In this document: in pieces, positions 18,558 to 26,220 of the stretch | How the letters are laid out: each line of letters starts with the position of its first letter | How positions within the stretch are numbered: the first letter of the stretch is position 1 | Assembly: GCF_003751085.1 (NCBI RefSeq) | Contig: NZ_RJJY01000002.1 | Span: 1-64,000 of the forward strand | Direction: 5' to 3' | Origin: Micromonospora sp. Llam0 | GTDB lineage: Bacteria > Actinomycetota > Actinomycetes > Mycobacteriales > Micromonosporaceae | DNA length: 64,000 nt | Made by a program: the position numbers and the translations under genes | The notes under the pieces: model-generated | What the model saw: only the letters and a program-made list of their open reading frames with translations | Databases searched by the model: none | Told to the model about the DNA's origin: nothing

Positions 18558-19121
18558 ATGAGCGTTGCCGCACTTGATCACCCCGAGCCGTGGACCGAGT
18601 CCGAGTACTTCGCGCTCGGGGAGACCCGAAACCGGATCGAGTTGATCGACGGAGGACTGTGGGTGAGCCCCGCACCGAACAGGCCACATCAGGACATCTC
18701 GTTCCTCCTCCTGACCGCGATCCGGCCGGCCGCGCGGTCGGCCGGTCTGCGCGCACACGAGGCGGTGAACGTACGACTGGCCGCCAACCGGATCGTGATC
18801 CCGGACCTGGTGGTGGCGAAGGTCGGGCGACTCGGCGGCGTCGCCGACGCACACGAGGTCGTCCTGGCCGGCGAGATCACCTCGCCGAGCAGTGTCGCCA
18901 CCGACCGCGTACAGAAGATGCAGTTCTACGCGGCCGCGCGGATCGGCTGGTACCTACTCGTCGAGCCCGACATGGTCGAGTACGAAGCACTTACGCTGCG
19001 ACTGTTCCGGCTTGAGGGCGAGCACTACGTGGAGCATGCGGTTGCCGCAGACGGACAGCGGCTGACCTCCGACCTTCCGTTCCCGATCGACATCACGACC
19101 GACGCCCTGCTCGACTTCTAG
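18558..19121 (+). CDS. Uma2-family endonuclease-like protein
   Basis: ATG 18558 is preceded by AGGAGG (18541-18546); a GTG at 18546 overlaps that site. The 187-residue product has the Uma2 (DUF820) layout with a PD-(D/E)xK fold: an N-terminal ELIDGGLWV, then IPDLVV, then [12 protein letters not shown] and [16 protein letters not shown]. These genes are abundant in actinobacteria and cyanobacteria; the biochemical role is unsettled. The expected acidic and Lys residues appear present. Confidence 0.88.
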   Translation: MSVAALDHPEPWTESEYFALGETRNRIELIDGGLWVSPAPNRPHQDISFLLLTAIRPAARSAGLRAHEAVNVRLAANRIVIPDLVVAKVGRLGGVADAHEVVLAGEITSPSSVATDRVQKMQFYAAARIGWYLLVEPDMVEYEALTLRLFRLEGEHYVEHAVAADGQRLTSDLPFPIDITTDALLDF

Positions 19122-19512
19122 CATCCTCGCGATTCTCGTCTCAACGGAACACCGGGGCGGCGCTGCGGTGACGCCGGAAGCAGTTTCCGGATGCCGCCGG
19201 CTGGAGACCAGCTCAGCTCCCGCCGGCTCGGGATGGAACCTTCCTACCTGGAGTGACGGAGCTGGTCGTGGTGCCGATGGCGGTCGACATGGCGGCGACG
19301 ATCCACAACCTGGTCCGCCGGGTGCTGGCCCGGCGACCGCTCGCCGACGTGAGGTGACCGAGGTGGAGGGTGGTCGAGTTCAACCACCACCGCCGGGGAT
19401 CGGGGCGCCGTCACCCACTCCCGGCCGGAGCTGTCGAGACCGAGGCGTCAACCGCGAGCTGAAACATCATCGAGTGATTGACAGGCATAACTGTCTGGCG
19501 CAGCATGTCGGA
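19122..19512 (+). other. Long upstream region of the fibronectin protein
   Basis: A 391-bp gap. The only candidate gene is a 34-codon frame 19253-19357 (MTELVVVPMAVDMAATIHN...), which is not recognised. A TTGACA at 19478-19483 could be a -35 box, but the sequence 17 bp on (CAGCAT) is a poor -10. The remainder shows nothing identifiable. Confidence 0.35.
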
Positions 19513-20505
19513 GTGGGACACAGGCATTTTCTCGGCATCGCGCTCGCCGTCGCGTTGGTGATCTCCGGGCCGGTGCCGGCACAGGCGAGCGCGCCGGTGA
19601 CCCCGCCCGGTGCTCCACAAGCCGCCGGCACGCAGTTCCTCTCCGCCACCACCGTCGACCTGGCGTGGATGCCGGCCGCCGCAGGCACCAACCCAATCGC
19701 GGCATATGAGGTCTACGCCCGCCGGCTGGGCTGGATCTACCCGGACGAATTGGTCGCCACCACGACCAGATCGTGGGTCTTCGTGCCGATCGAGGGCTTG
19801 CGCCCGACCACGAACTACGACCTGTTCGTACGCGCGCGGGACACCAGTGGCCTCCGTGGGCCTGCCTCGGCCCCAGTGAACATCACGACCCTGCCGAGCG
19901 AGATCGTTCCCGGCCCGCCGGTGGCGACCGACGTCACCGCCACCACCGCCACGATTTCCTGGCAACCACCGGCGGTCGCCGTCGAACGGATCGCCGGTTA
20001 CGACCTGATCGTCCCACCCGCTACCCCGACCCAGCCGATCCAGATCCGGGCGAGGACCGACCCGTCGACGACCAGCGTCCAGCTCACCGGGCTCAGGCCG
20101 GGCACGAGCTACGTTTTCCTCGTCGTCGTCCGATACACCGGCGGCACGCCGCGTTCGGCCCCGTCGGCACGGGGCGCCTTCACCACCGTCCCGTCGGTGC
20201 CGCCGTCCCCGCCGTCCGACCTGACCGTCACCGCGCTCACCCCGACCTCTGCAACGGTGTCGTGGACGGCCTCGACGCCGGGCGACTTCCCGATCTCTCG
20301 GTACTACCCGTACGTCAACGGCGTCGGCCTCGGAATCCCGAACCCCACGCCGGACGTACGGACCGTCACGTTCGCCGTTTCCCCAGGCGGGACATACGAG
20401 GTCTACGTACGGGCGGTCGACCAGGCTGGCATAACGTCCGCCCCCTCCGAAACAGTGACCTTCACCGCCCCCAGCCATGATCGAACATCACCCGGTCGTT
20501 GGTGA
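19513..20505 (+). CDS. Exported protein with three fibronectin type III domains
   Basis: GTG 19513 gives a signal peptide (GHRHFLGIALAVALVISG, cleavage likely after AQA-SA). Three FnIII repeats follow: about residues 30-115 (TVDLAWMP), 125-215 (TATISWQPP) and 225-310 (SATVSWTAS). Each ends with a TYEVYVRA- or TNYDLFVRA-like strand. No catalytic domain or anchor is present, so the 330-residue protein is probably secreted and adhesive, or a fragment of a larger hydrolase. The 3' end overlaps the convergent acetyltransferase gene by 18 bp. Confidence 0.8.
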   Translation: MGHRHFLGIALAVALVISGPVPAQASAPVTPPGAPQAAGTQFLSATTVDLAWMPAAAGTNPIAAYEVYARRLGWIYPDELVATTTRSWVFVPIEGLRPTTNYDLFVRARDTSGLRGPASAPVNITTLPSEIVPGPPVATDVTATTATISWQPPAVAVERIAGYDLIVPPATPTQPIQIRARTDPSTTSVQLTGLRPGTSYVFLVVVRYTGGTPRSAPSARGAFTTVPSVPPSPPSDLTVTALTPTSATVSWTASTPGDFPISRYYPYVNGVGLGIPNPTPDVRTVTFAVSPGGTYEVYVRAVDQAGITSAPSETVTFTAPSHDRTSPGRW

Positions 20506-21012
20506 CGTATCGAAGCTGAGGCAGATATCCGCAGGTGCGCCCGGTACTGACGGCGCCTCGGACCGGTGCCAGTGCGGTCCGACCGCGTCGGTCGCCACCC
20601 GCTGCCAGAACAGCTGCGCTCCAGGGTTGTACGCCTGGAAGGCGATCCGCCACCGGCCCGGCCATTCGGCGATGACCCGGCCGGCGGCCACACGTCCCAC
20701 CCCGGTCCGCCGCAACGGCCGGACCACGAAGAAATCGTTGATCGAGGCGATCTGATCCGCCCGGCCCGCCATGACGAATCCGCCGAGCCCTCCCGCGACC
20801 GTGATCAGCCACGCCCGAGTGTCCGGATCCGCGCCGGCCAGGAAGCGGTCGAGACGGCGATTGTTGTAGGTGCCGTCCGCGTTCGGCAGGTGACGGTACG
20901 CTTCGGCGAGGTCGTACCGGTACAGCTGCCCCAGGTTGCCGAGCACCGCACGGTGCGACCGGTCGACCGGCGTCAGGCCGATCGGCGTCGACGGAAGCTC
21001 CGGCGGGCGCAC
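20488..21012 (-). CDS. GNAT-family N-acetyltransferase
   Basis: GTG 21012 (MRPPELPSTPIGL) is preferred because upstream starts would overlap the DUF397 gene. The 174-residue product matches predicted GNAT acetyltransferases: INDFFVVRPLRRTGVGR gives the R/QxxGxG/A acetyl-CoA loop, followed by FQAYNPGAQLFWQRV. The acceptor is unknown. It lies downstream of DUF397 copy 1 on the same strand. Confidence 0.8.
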   Translation of the reverse strand: MRPPELPSTPIGLTPVDRSHRAVLGNLGQLYRYDLAEAYRHLPNADGTYNNRRLDRFLAGADPDTRAWLITVAGGLGGFVMAGRADQIASINDFFVVRPLRRTGVGRVAAGRVIAEWPGRWRIAFQAYNPGAQLFWQRVATDAVGPHWHRSEAPSVPGAPADICLSFDTSPTTG

Positions 21013-21026
21013 ACCGGCCCCAGTGG

Positions 21027-21221
21027 TCAGCGTACGGCTGACGGGGTGTGGGCGACGAAGGCGGACCAAGCGGCCGGCGCGAAGGCCAACGTGCCACCGG
21101 CCCGGTCCTTCGAATCGCGCACCAGCACCCGGCCCGGCAGGTTGTCGGCGACCTCCACACAGTTGCCGCCGTTCGGGCTGCTGCGGCTGGACTTGCGCCA
21201 GATCGGCTCACTCGTGTTCAT
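21027..21221 (-). CDS. DUF397 (BldB-like) small protein, copy 1
   Basis: A 64-residue protein with the family hallmark WRKSSRSSPNGGNCVEVA and VRDSKD, then FAPAAWSAFV. DUF397 proteins accompany Scr1/WhiJ-type regulators in actinomycetes and act with them in developmental or accessory control. It differs from copy 2 (21711-21905) at only two residues (P16S, N20D). Its ATG overlaps the stop frame of the disrupted gene upstream. The duplicated segment also carries about 28 bp of the regulator's 3' end. Confidence 0.92.
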   Translation of the reverse strand: MNTSEPIWRKSSRSSPNGGNCVEVADNLPGRVLVRDSKDRAGGTLAFAPAAWSAFVAHTPSAVR

Positions 21222-21570
21222 CGATCATCCTCACGATCAGATCGCGGCCCGGTTCCGTGCCGGGTGTGAACGAGTGTCTGGTGTTTGGACTCCCACAGCC
21301 ACCGTACCTGCGGAGGCACGACCAAGGTGGGCCAGAGACGGACGAGCGTCGGGCCGTCGAGCCATCGAGCCATCGAGCCATCGAGCCATCGAGCCATCGA
21401 ACGAGATCATCTGCCGTTGTCGCTTCGCGGAGCACTGTCTCGTACAAGCTGGCCAGCCGGCGAGGGTTGGCAAGGTCGTACTGCGCTCGCCCCGACCAGA
21501 CCAGACTCCTGGTCAGCGTGACCTGCCCACTGACCGGCCCGCGCAGATCGTCGAGGTGGTCGCTGACCAC
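21218..21570 (-). pseudogene. Small conserved actinobacterial gene disrupted by an 8-bp repeat
   Basis: From GTG 21570 the frame reads SGQVTLTRSLVWSGRAQYDL, then ANPRRLASLYETVLREA, then DDLVRWLD. Five copies of GATGGCTC (minus strand) follow. With one copy the frame would continue GPTLVRLWPTLVVPPQVRWL and WESKHQTL, matching the end expected for this short family. The four extra copies (32 bp) shift it into a meaningless frame. The family is recalled as an uncharacterised protein of about 100 residues. Its 3' end has been replaced by the duplication that created DUF397 copy 1. Copy numbers 1, 4 and 7 restore the frame. Confidence 0.7.
21359..21398. repeat. Five tandem 8-bp units (GAGCCATC on plus)
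   Basis: Five perfect consecutive units of GAGCCATC occupy 21359-21398, with a degenerate unit (GGGCCGTC) at 21351-21358. The unit length is not a multiple of three and lies in coding sequence, so each copy change alters the frame of the host gene. Confidence 0.95.
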
Positions 21571-21710
21571 GTACGGGCGCTGGTCGGCGTAGCGCGATCC
21601 GCTCGGCGCGGCTCGCGCGGCCGGACTCACCCCCGGCCGGTGAGACGGGGGCGAGCCGGTCGGCTGAGCGCACATGCCCGAGGGCTTGATGGGGCGGCGG
21701 TGAGGGTGGG

Positions 21711-21905
21711 TCAGCGTACGGCTGACGGGGTGTGGGCGACGAAGGCGGACCAGGCAGCCGGCGCGAAGGCCAACGTGCCACCGGCCCGGTCCTTGGAATC
21801 GCGGACCAGCACCCGGCCCGGCAGGTTGTCGGCGACCTCCACACAGTCGCCACCGTTGGAGCTGCTGCGGCTGGACTTACGCCAGATCGGCTCACTCGTG
21901 TTCAT
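21711..21905 (-). CDS. DUF397 (BldB-like) small protein, copy 2
   Basis: A 64-residue DUF397 protein, WRKSSRSSSNGGDCVEVA, overlapping the 3' end of the Scr1-type regulator by 14 bp. This is the normal operon layout for these pairs, so it is the likely parental copy. At DNA level it is about 95% identical to copy 1 by eye. Confidence 0.93.
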   Translation of the reverse strand: MNTSEPIWRKSSRSSSNGGDCVEVADNLPGRVLVRDSKDRAGGTLAFAPAAWSAFVAHTPSAVR

Positions 21906-22665
21906 CGATCATCCTTAGCATCAGGTCGCGGCTCTGGCTGACGGTGAGTGCCAGTCCCGACACAGCATCCCACGTCTGTTCCAGGTCGAGCACGTCCTGA
22001 GCCTCGGTGACGATCCGGCCACTCAGCTGGTCGTCGAGGTAGCAGGCCCGCCGGTCGTTGGGGAGGCAGGCGATGACGAACGCGCCCGCGATCCCGGGGT
22101 GCATGCCGACGTCGGCGGGGAGCACCCGGATCTGCACATCCGGGCGGTGACCGATGTCGACCAGGTGCTCCAGCTGGTCCTTCATGAACGCGCCGGTCAG
22201 GCGCAGCACCGCCTCGGCGATGATCGCGGTGAACTGGAAGTCCTCGTCGCGGTCCAGCGTGGCCGACTGGCGTTCCAGTCGGACGGCGAGCGCCTCGTCG
22301 AGCCGCCGCCGGGTGCGCGGCCCGGCGGTGAGTACCGCGCGGGCGTACGCCTCGGTCTGCAACAGCCCTGGGATCACCAGCGGCTGGAACGAGCGCAGCA
22401 CCAGCGCCCGGCGCTCACTCTCCAGCCAGGAGCGCAGCCACAGAGCCTGCGCGTCCTCCCGGGCTGTCCGGGACAGCCGCTGGATCTGGTCGCCGGTCTC
22501 GTAGATGCGGTCGAGGTCGACGGCGGTGTCCGGCAGCGGGATCGACTTGCCGGTCTCGAACGCGCCGATGAGGGAATTGCTGACCCGGATGGCCTCACCC
22601 ACCTGGGCCTGGGTCAGGTTGCGCTTGAGGCGCTCACTGCGCAACAGATCCTGAAGCTCGCTCAT
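21892..22665 (-). CDS. Scr1-type XRE regulator with DUF5753
   Basis: ATG 22665 has GGAGG about 8 bp upstream. The 257-residue protein begins with a helix-turn-helix (RLKRNLTQAQVGEAIRVSNS) followed by the DUF5753 region, including PLVIPGLLQTEAYARAV, SATLDRDEDFQFTAIIAEAV and VQIRVLPADVGMHPG. Such regulators pair with DUF397 proteins and control development or secondary metabolism in Streptomyces relatives. A set of small genes runs divergently from 22901, and the shared 235-bp region probably carries the operator. Confidence 0.93.
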   Translation of the reverse strand: MSELQDLLRSERLKRNLTQAQVGEAIRVSNSLIGAFETGKSIPLPDTAVDLDRIYETGDQIQRLSRTAREDAQALWLRSWLESERRALVLRSFQPLVIPGLLQTEAYARAVLTAGPRTRRRLDEALAVRLERQSATLDRDEDFQFTAIIAEAVLRLTGAFMKDQLEHLVDIGHRPDVQIRVLPADVGMHPGIAGAFVIACLPNDRRACYLDDQLSGRIVTEAQDVLDLEQTWDAVSGLALTVSQSRDLMLRMIDEHE

Positions 22666-22900
22666 TTCCTGGCCTCCATTGGAATCCATTGGTACGCGCT
22701 GGAATGACTGACGCACGGCAATCGGTGAACTGAGTATTCCGTGTCGAGGTCGAACAGTCCAGGGTGGAAATCGCCACAGGTGCTTCGACGACGGCAAGGG
22801 AGACCGCGTGTTACGTAACGACGGAATCGGCGGCACATCCCGCCTCGCCCGCTACACCTCGATCGGCACCCCACCCGGCGGGAAAGAGGATCATGATCCG

Positions 22901-23215
22901 ATGCCGAATCGCCCGCCGTTGCCGGACAGCGTCCACCTGTCAGTGGATCATCCGGTGGTACAGCGGGCCCGCGAGATCGTCAGCACCCACCTGCCGAGTC
23001 GGCTCGCCGAATGCCGGGTGTGCAATTCCGCCGCGCTCTGCGAGCCGTTCACGAAGGCACTCGCGGTGCTGCGCCGGCACGATCCGGGAAAGGCCCGACG
23101 GGTGATGGCCGTACTCTATTTCGCCGGCCTGTGGCCTCCGGTGACCCTCGACGACGACGCCGACACAGGCGACGACGACTCCGATGAGGATGGGAGTGGT
23201 GACGATGTCGCGTGA
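22901..23215 (+). CDS. Small conserved protein with Cys pair, Scr1-associated
   Basis: ATG 22901 follows AAAGAGGA at 22883-22890. The 104-residue product reads LPDSVHLSVDHPVVQRAREI, then CRVCNSAALCEPFTKA (three Cys), then VLYFAGLWPP, with a highly acidic tail (DDDADTGDDD). I have seen similar short proteins beside Scr1 regulators in Micromonosporaceae, but no function is known. It overlaps the next gene by 11 bp. Confidence 0.75.
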   Translation: MPNRPPLPDSVHLSVDHPVVQRAREIVSTHLPSRLAECRVCNSAALCEPFTKALAVLRRHDPGKARRVMAVLYFAGLWPPVTLDDDADTGDDDSDEDGSGDDVA

Positions 23216-23492
23216 CGAACTGCTCCGCGTCGGCGACACGCTGCGTCTCGGCAAGGCCGACTGGGTGTATGCCGACCGGCCGATGATCGTCCGGGTCGCC
23301 GACATCCGCTACGGGCTCGACCAGGAGCAGTCGCAGGTCGTCGGGCTTATCGGCACCGTCGTCGCCGGTGGCCGCGACGGCCGGATGGTGGCGATCGCGG
23401 TCTACAAGAGCGCGTTGACCCGCCCCGGTGTCGTCGAGCGCCCACGCCCCGTCAACGGCGAGACCTACGACAATCAGCCCCATGGGCACTGA
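23205..23492 (+). CDS. Small hypothetical protein, Scr1-associated
   Basis: ATG 23205 lies inside the end of the previous gene, with GGGAGTGG upstream. The 95-residue product starts SRDELLRVGDTLRLGKADWV and includes VVGLIGTVVAGGRDGRMVAI. A beta-rich small protein of unknown function; the overlap shows it is translated with its neighbours. Confidence 0.75.
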   Translation: MSRDELLRVGDTLRLGKADWVYADRPMIVRVADIRYGLDQEQSQVVGLIGTVVAGGRDGRMVAIAVYKSALTRPGVVERPRPVNGETYDNQPHGH

Positions 23493-23622
23493 GCGCACGC
23501 CGGCCGTACCACTCGACTCCGCGCACGCGGTGACCGCGAGCCGGCTGTGCGCCTGGCTCATCATGGCGGGTTGGCCGGCAGAGCAGCTGCTGCAGACGTC
23601 ACCGGCCGACCACCTCGGCTGA
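23482..23622 (+). CDS. Very small hypothetical protein
   Basis: ATG 23482 overlaps the previous stop by 11 bp and gives 46 residues (MGTERTPAVPLDSAHAVTAS, then RLCAWLIMAGWPAEQLLQ). Overlapping layout and codon pattern support translation. It ends 14 bp before the convergent FHA gene. The family is unknown. Confidence 0.5.
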   Translation: MGTERTPAVPLDSAHAVTASRLCAWLIMAGWPAEQLLQTSPADHLG

Positions 23623-23635
23623 AGGAAACGCGGGG

Positions 23636-24751
23636 TCAGGGGCGGTCCATCATCCGCAGCGCCATGGTCGGCGCGTCGGCCATCACCGACGTCGGGTTCG
23701 ACACGCCACCGGTGGCCCAGACCTTCGACCGGGCGATGTGCACCCCCGGGTAGAGCTCGACGACGTCGGTGGCCTGCAACGGCCGGGCCTGGCGTTTGAT
23801 GGTGCGGCGTTCGTCGTCGTCGGGTGAGCCACCCGGCCGTACGCCGGTGCCGTTGGTGCTGACGTCCTGCACGACGAGATCCCTGCCGTGCAGCTCGAAC
23901 CGGACGTGGCTGCGGCTGATCCAGCGCCGCGCCTCCTCGGTGAGCCACTGGCCGAGCATGATGCCTTCGCCGCGCTCGGGTGCCCGGCCGACCACCATCG
24001 GGTGGTCGGCGGCGACGACGAACCGCTGCCGGACCATGCCGTCGATCCGGATCGACAGCACCTCGGCCGGCGGGCGGGCACCGGCCTCGGTGAGTCGTTC
24101 CCCGTGCCGGGGGCAGGTCGGCTGGCCGGTCCGCAGCGTCGGCGGCGGCTGCCCGCCGGGGCGGCCGACCCGCATCCGGCCGAACAGCGCGCACTCCGGG
24201 TCGGGGCAGCTCCACAGCCGGGCCAGCAGCTGGGCACCGGCCGGCGACGGCTCGGCGGTCGCCGGTGTGTTGCCGCCGCCGGCGCGGGCGGTCAGCGCCG
24301 GGCCGCCGTGGCCGGGCAGCGGGGCGAGCAGCCGGCCAGGCTGGTTGAGCCACTGGTAACGCCCGCGCATGCCGTCGAACCGGTGGCGGCTGAGCACCGG
24401 CAGGCCGAGCAGTTCGGCGACCTCCAGCAGCCGGTCGGCGGGGTCGGCGAGCACCTCCACCAGACCGTCGTCGGACCACCGGCGGGCGACCATCCGCTCG
24501 TTGGAGGTCAGGTCGGCGTCGGAGAGCAGGCCGCGGTGCACGACCACGTACACCGGGACGTTCTCCTCGGCGACGCTGCGGCCGAGGGCGTCGATCAGCT
24601 GCCCGAGGCGCAGCATGTTGGCCGGTCGCCCGTTGTCGAAGTCGACGTACCGGACGACCTCGGCCAGGTCCACGACGGCGCGTGCGGTCGCCGGGTCGGT
24701 GCTGAGTCGGCGCTCGATCGCGTCGAGCACCTTGCTGACCTCAAATCTCAC
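23636..24751 (-). CDS. FHA-domain protein with Cys4 zinc-ribbon-like motif
   Basis: GTG 24751 follows GGGGAGG. The 371-residue protein has an N-terminal alpha/beta region (ATARAVVDLAEVVRYVDF, VPVYVVVHRGLL). A middle CPDPEC...CPRHG motif probably binds zinc. The C-terminal FHA domain has VVGRAPERGEG, SRSHVRF and VSTNGTG, which contact phosphothreonine. It should read Ser/Thr kinase signals. A kinase gene lies at 34534, but no direct link is visible. The N-terminal part resembles ATPase or PIN-like folds without clear motifs. Confidence 0.85.
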   Translation of the reverse strand: MRFEVSKVLDAIERRLSTDPATARAVVDLAEVVRYVDFDNGRPANMLRLGQLIDALGRSVAEENVPVYVVVHRGLLSDADLTSNERMVARRWSDDGLVEVLADPADRLLEVAELLGLPVLSRHRFDGMRGRYQWLNQPGRLLAPLPGHGGPALTARAGGGNTPATAEPSPAGAQLLARLWSCPDPECALFGRMRVGRPGGQPPPTLRTGQPTCPRHGERLTEAGARPPAEVLSIRIDGMVRQRFVVAADHPMVVGRAPERGEGIMLGQWLTEEARRWISRSHVRFELHGRDLVVQDVSTNGTGVRPGGSPDDDERRTIKRQARPLQATDVVELYPGVHIARSKVWATGGVSNPTSVMADAPTMALRMMDRP

Positions 24752-24797
24752 CGCGTACCTCCCCCGGTCTGGAATGTCACCGTGTCCGCTCCCCCTG

Positions 24798-25091
24798 TCA
24801 GCCCTGCGCCGCGACGATCTCGTCGATCCGGCGGGCCAGCTCGATGTCCAAGGCGGTGGTGCCGCCGGCCGAGTGGGTGCGGCACCGGAAGGTCAGGGTC
24901 CGCCACCGGATGTCGATGTCCGGGTGGTGGTCCATCTCCTCGGCGGCGATCGCCACCCGGGTCACCACGGCGACCGCGTCGGGGAAGGTCGCCAACGAGA
25001 CGGTACGGGCGATCGCCTCGGGGTCGCCCACCCAGTCCGTCAGCTCCGCGAGCGCGGCCTGCACCTGTGCGGTGTCCAGCACCTCTGCCAT
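24798..25091 (-). CDS. phhB: Pterin-4a-carbinolamine dehydratase
   Basis: A 97-residue PCD/DCoH protein with the family motif EEMDHHPDID and the conserved C-terminal TLTFRCRTHSAGG. It dehydrates 4a-hydroxytetrahydropterin during aromatic hydroxylation or moco-related pterin recycling. No hydroxylase lies nearby. Its start faces the lipoprotein gene at 25190, so the 98-bp gap is probably a divergent promoter. Confidence 0.93.
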   Translation of the reverse strand: MAEVLDTAQVQAALAELTDWVGDPEAIARTVSLATFPDAVAVVTRVAIAAEEMDHHPDIDIRWRTLTFRCRTHSAGGTTALDIELARRIDEIVAAQG

Positions 25092-25189
25092 GCGGTGACC
25101 TTACCGTCTGTCTCGCCCAGCTGATCGGCACGCGGGTCGCGGCGAGTAGGTTGACCGCTCATCAGTCATTCCTGTCAGGGAAGGCATAA

Positions 25190-26002
25190 ATGCCACAAAT
25201 AAGGCGAGTTACTGCAGTTGTCGGCGGGCTCGTTGTTTCGCTCACCCTCGTCGTCACCGGTTGTGGCCGGTCGGGCCCCGCCACCGGCCCGGACCCGACG
25301 GCCACCGCCTCGACCAGCTCCGCCGACGAGCGGGGCGACGCCACGGAAGCGCTGGCCGCCGCGATCGGCAAGGCCCAGGAGCAGCCTGCCAGGGTGCGGT
25401 TCATCATGTCCGGCCGGTCCGGCGGGACGACCGAGGCGCACGCCGAGACAGACCCGGAGAACCAACGGATCAAGATCGAGTCCTACTTCGAGGAGGACGG
25501 GTCCACGGTAATGATCACCATGATCCTGCTGGAACAAGACTTCTACCTGATGAACGACAGTGCAGATCAGGCTGGAGTCTGGTTCCACACCGAGCGGGCG
25601 AACCTCCCGCCCGGGGGCAGCTTCGACACGATGGCCAGAGGCGACGTGATCGGCGCGGCCGGTCTGATCCGCGGCGTCACCGCAGCCGAGTGGACCGGGG
25701 ACAACGTGATCGCCGGCACCGTCGACCTGACCAGATGGTCCACCGTGGCCCTGCCCGATCTCGGCGAACTCGGCGACCTCGGTGAGCTGGGCGACGCGAT
25801 CCGCGCCGTACCGTTCACCGCCGCCCTCGACGGCCAGCGCCGGCTCGTCGACCTGTCCCTCGGCGACGAGCAGCAGACGCCTGAGGTGCCGACGATCTGG
25901 CTGCGCCTCGGCAACTTCGGTCGGGCCGAGACCATCGAGGCCCCCACCTACGGTGAGATCGTGCCGATGCCGGAGGCGATGGTCGCCACGCTCGCCGAAT
26001 GA
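25190..26002 (+). CDS. LppX/LprG-like lipoprotein, paralogue A
   Basis: ATG 25190 follows AGGGAAGG. A signal peptide with lipobox LVVTGC gives a lipid-anchored 270-residue protein. The body (RGDATEALAAAIGKAQEQPA, FYLMNDSADQAGVWFH, WTGDNVIAGTVDLTRWS, LDGQRRLVDLSL) has the pattern of LppX/LprAFG-type proteins, a LolA-like fold that carries lipids. It shares its layout with the next gene, so the two are paralogues. An internal GELGDL/GELGD near-repeat is visible. Confidence 0.85.
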   Translation: MPQIRRVTAVVGGLVVSLTLVVTGCGRSGPATGPDPTATASTSSADERGDATEALAAAIGKAQEQPARVRFIMSGRSGGTTEAHAETDPENQRIKIESYFEEDGSTVMITMILLEQDFYLMNDSADQAGVWFHTERANLPPGGSFDTMARGDVIGAAGLIRGVTAAEWTGDNVIAGTVDLTRWSTVALPDLGELGDLGELGDAIRAVPFTAALDGQRRLVDLSLGDEQQTPEVPTIWLRLGNFGRAETIEAPTYGEIVPMPEAMVATLAE

Positions 26003-26020
26003 CCCCGACCGGCAGCGGTC

Positions 26021-26050
26021 GCGCACCTGTCGGCCGCGCACCTGTCGGCC
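26021..26050. repeat. 15-bp tandem duplication between the lipoproteins
   Basis: Two perfect copies of GCGCACCTGTCGGCC lie at 26021-26035 and 26036-26050 in the 218-bp gap between the paralogous lipoprotein genes. No function is evident. Confidence 0.9.
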
Positions 26051-26220
26051 GCGGGCCGCGTACCACTGTGCGGCGGTCCACCCGGGACCGGCACCGACCG
26101 GTAGGCCGACGCGGCACCAGCCGGCGGACGTCCTACCTCAGTGGTACGGCACAACGTCGAAGGCGCCACCATCGTGGCCTTCTCCCGCCGGCTGCATTCA
26201 CGAGGGGACGGAACATCTTC

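Noticed and set aside
19478..19506. TTGACA as promoter of the fibronectin protein
   Set aside because: The -10 candidate at the right spacing is poor, so it is mentioned only as a possibility in the gap entry.
21359..21398. CRISPR-like repeats
   Set aside because: The units are contiguous 8-mers with no spacers and no cas genes nearby.
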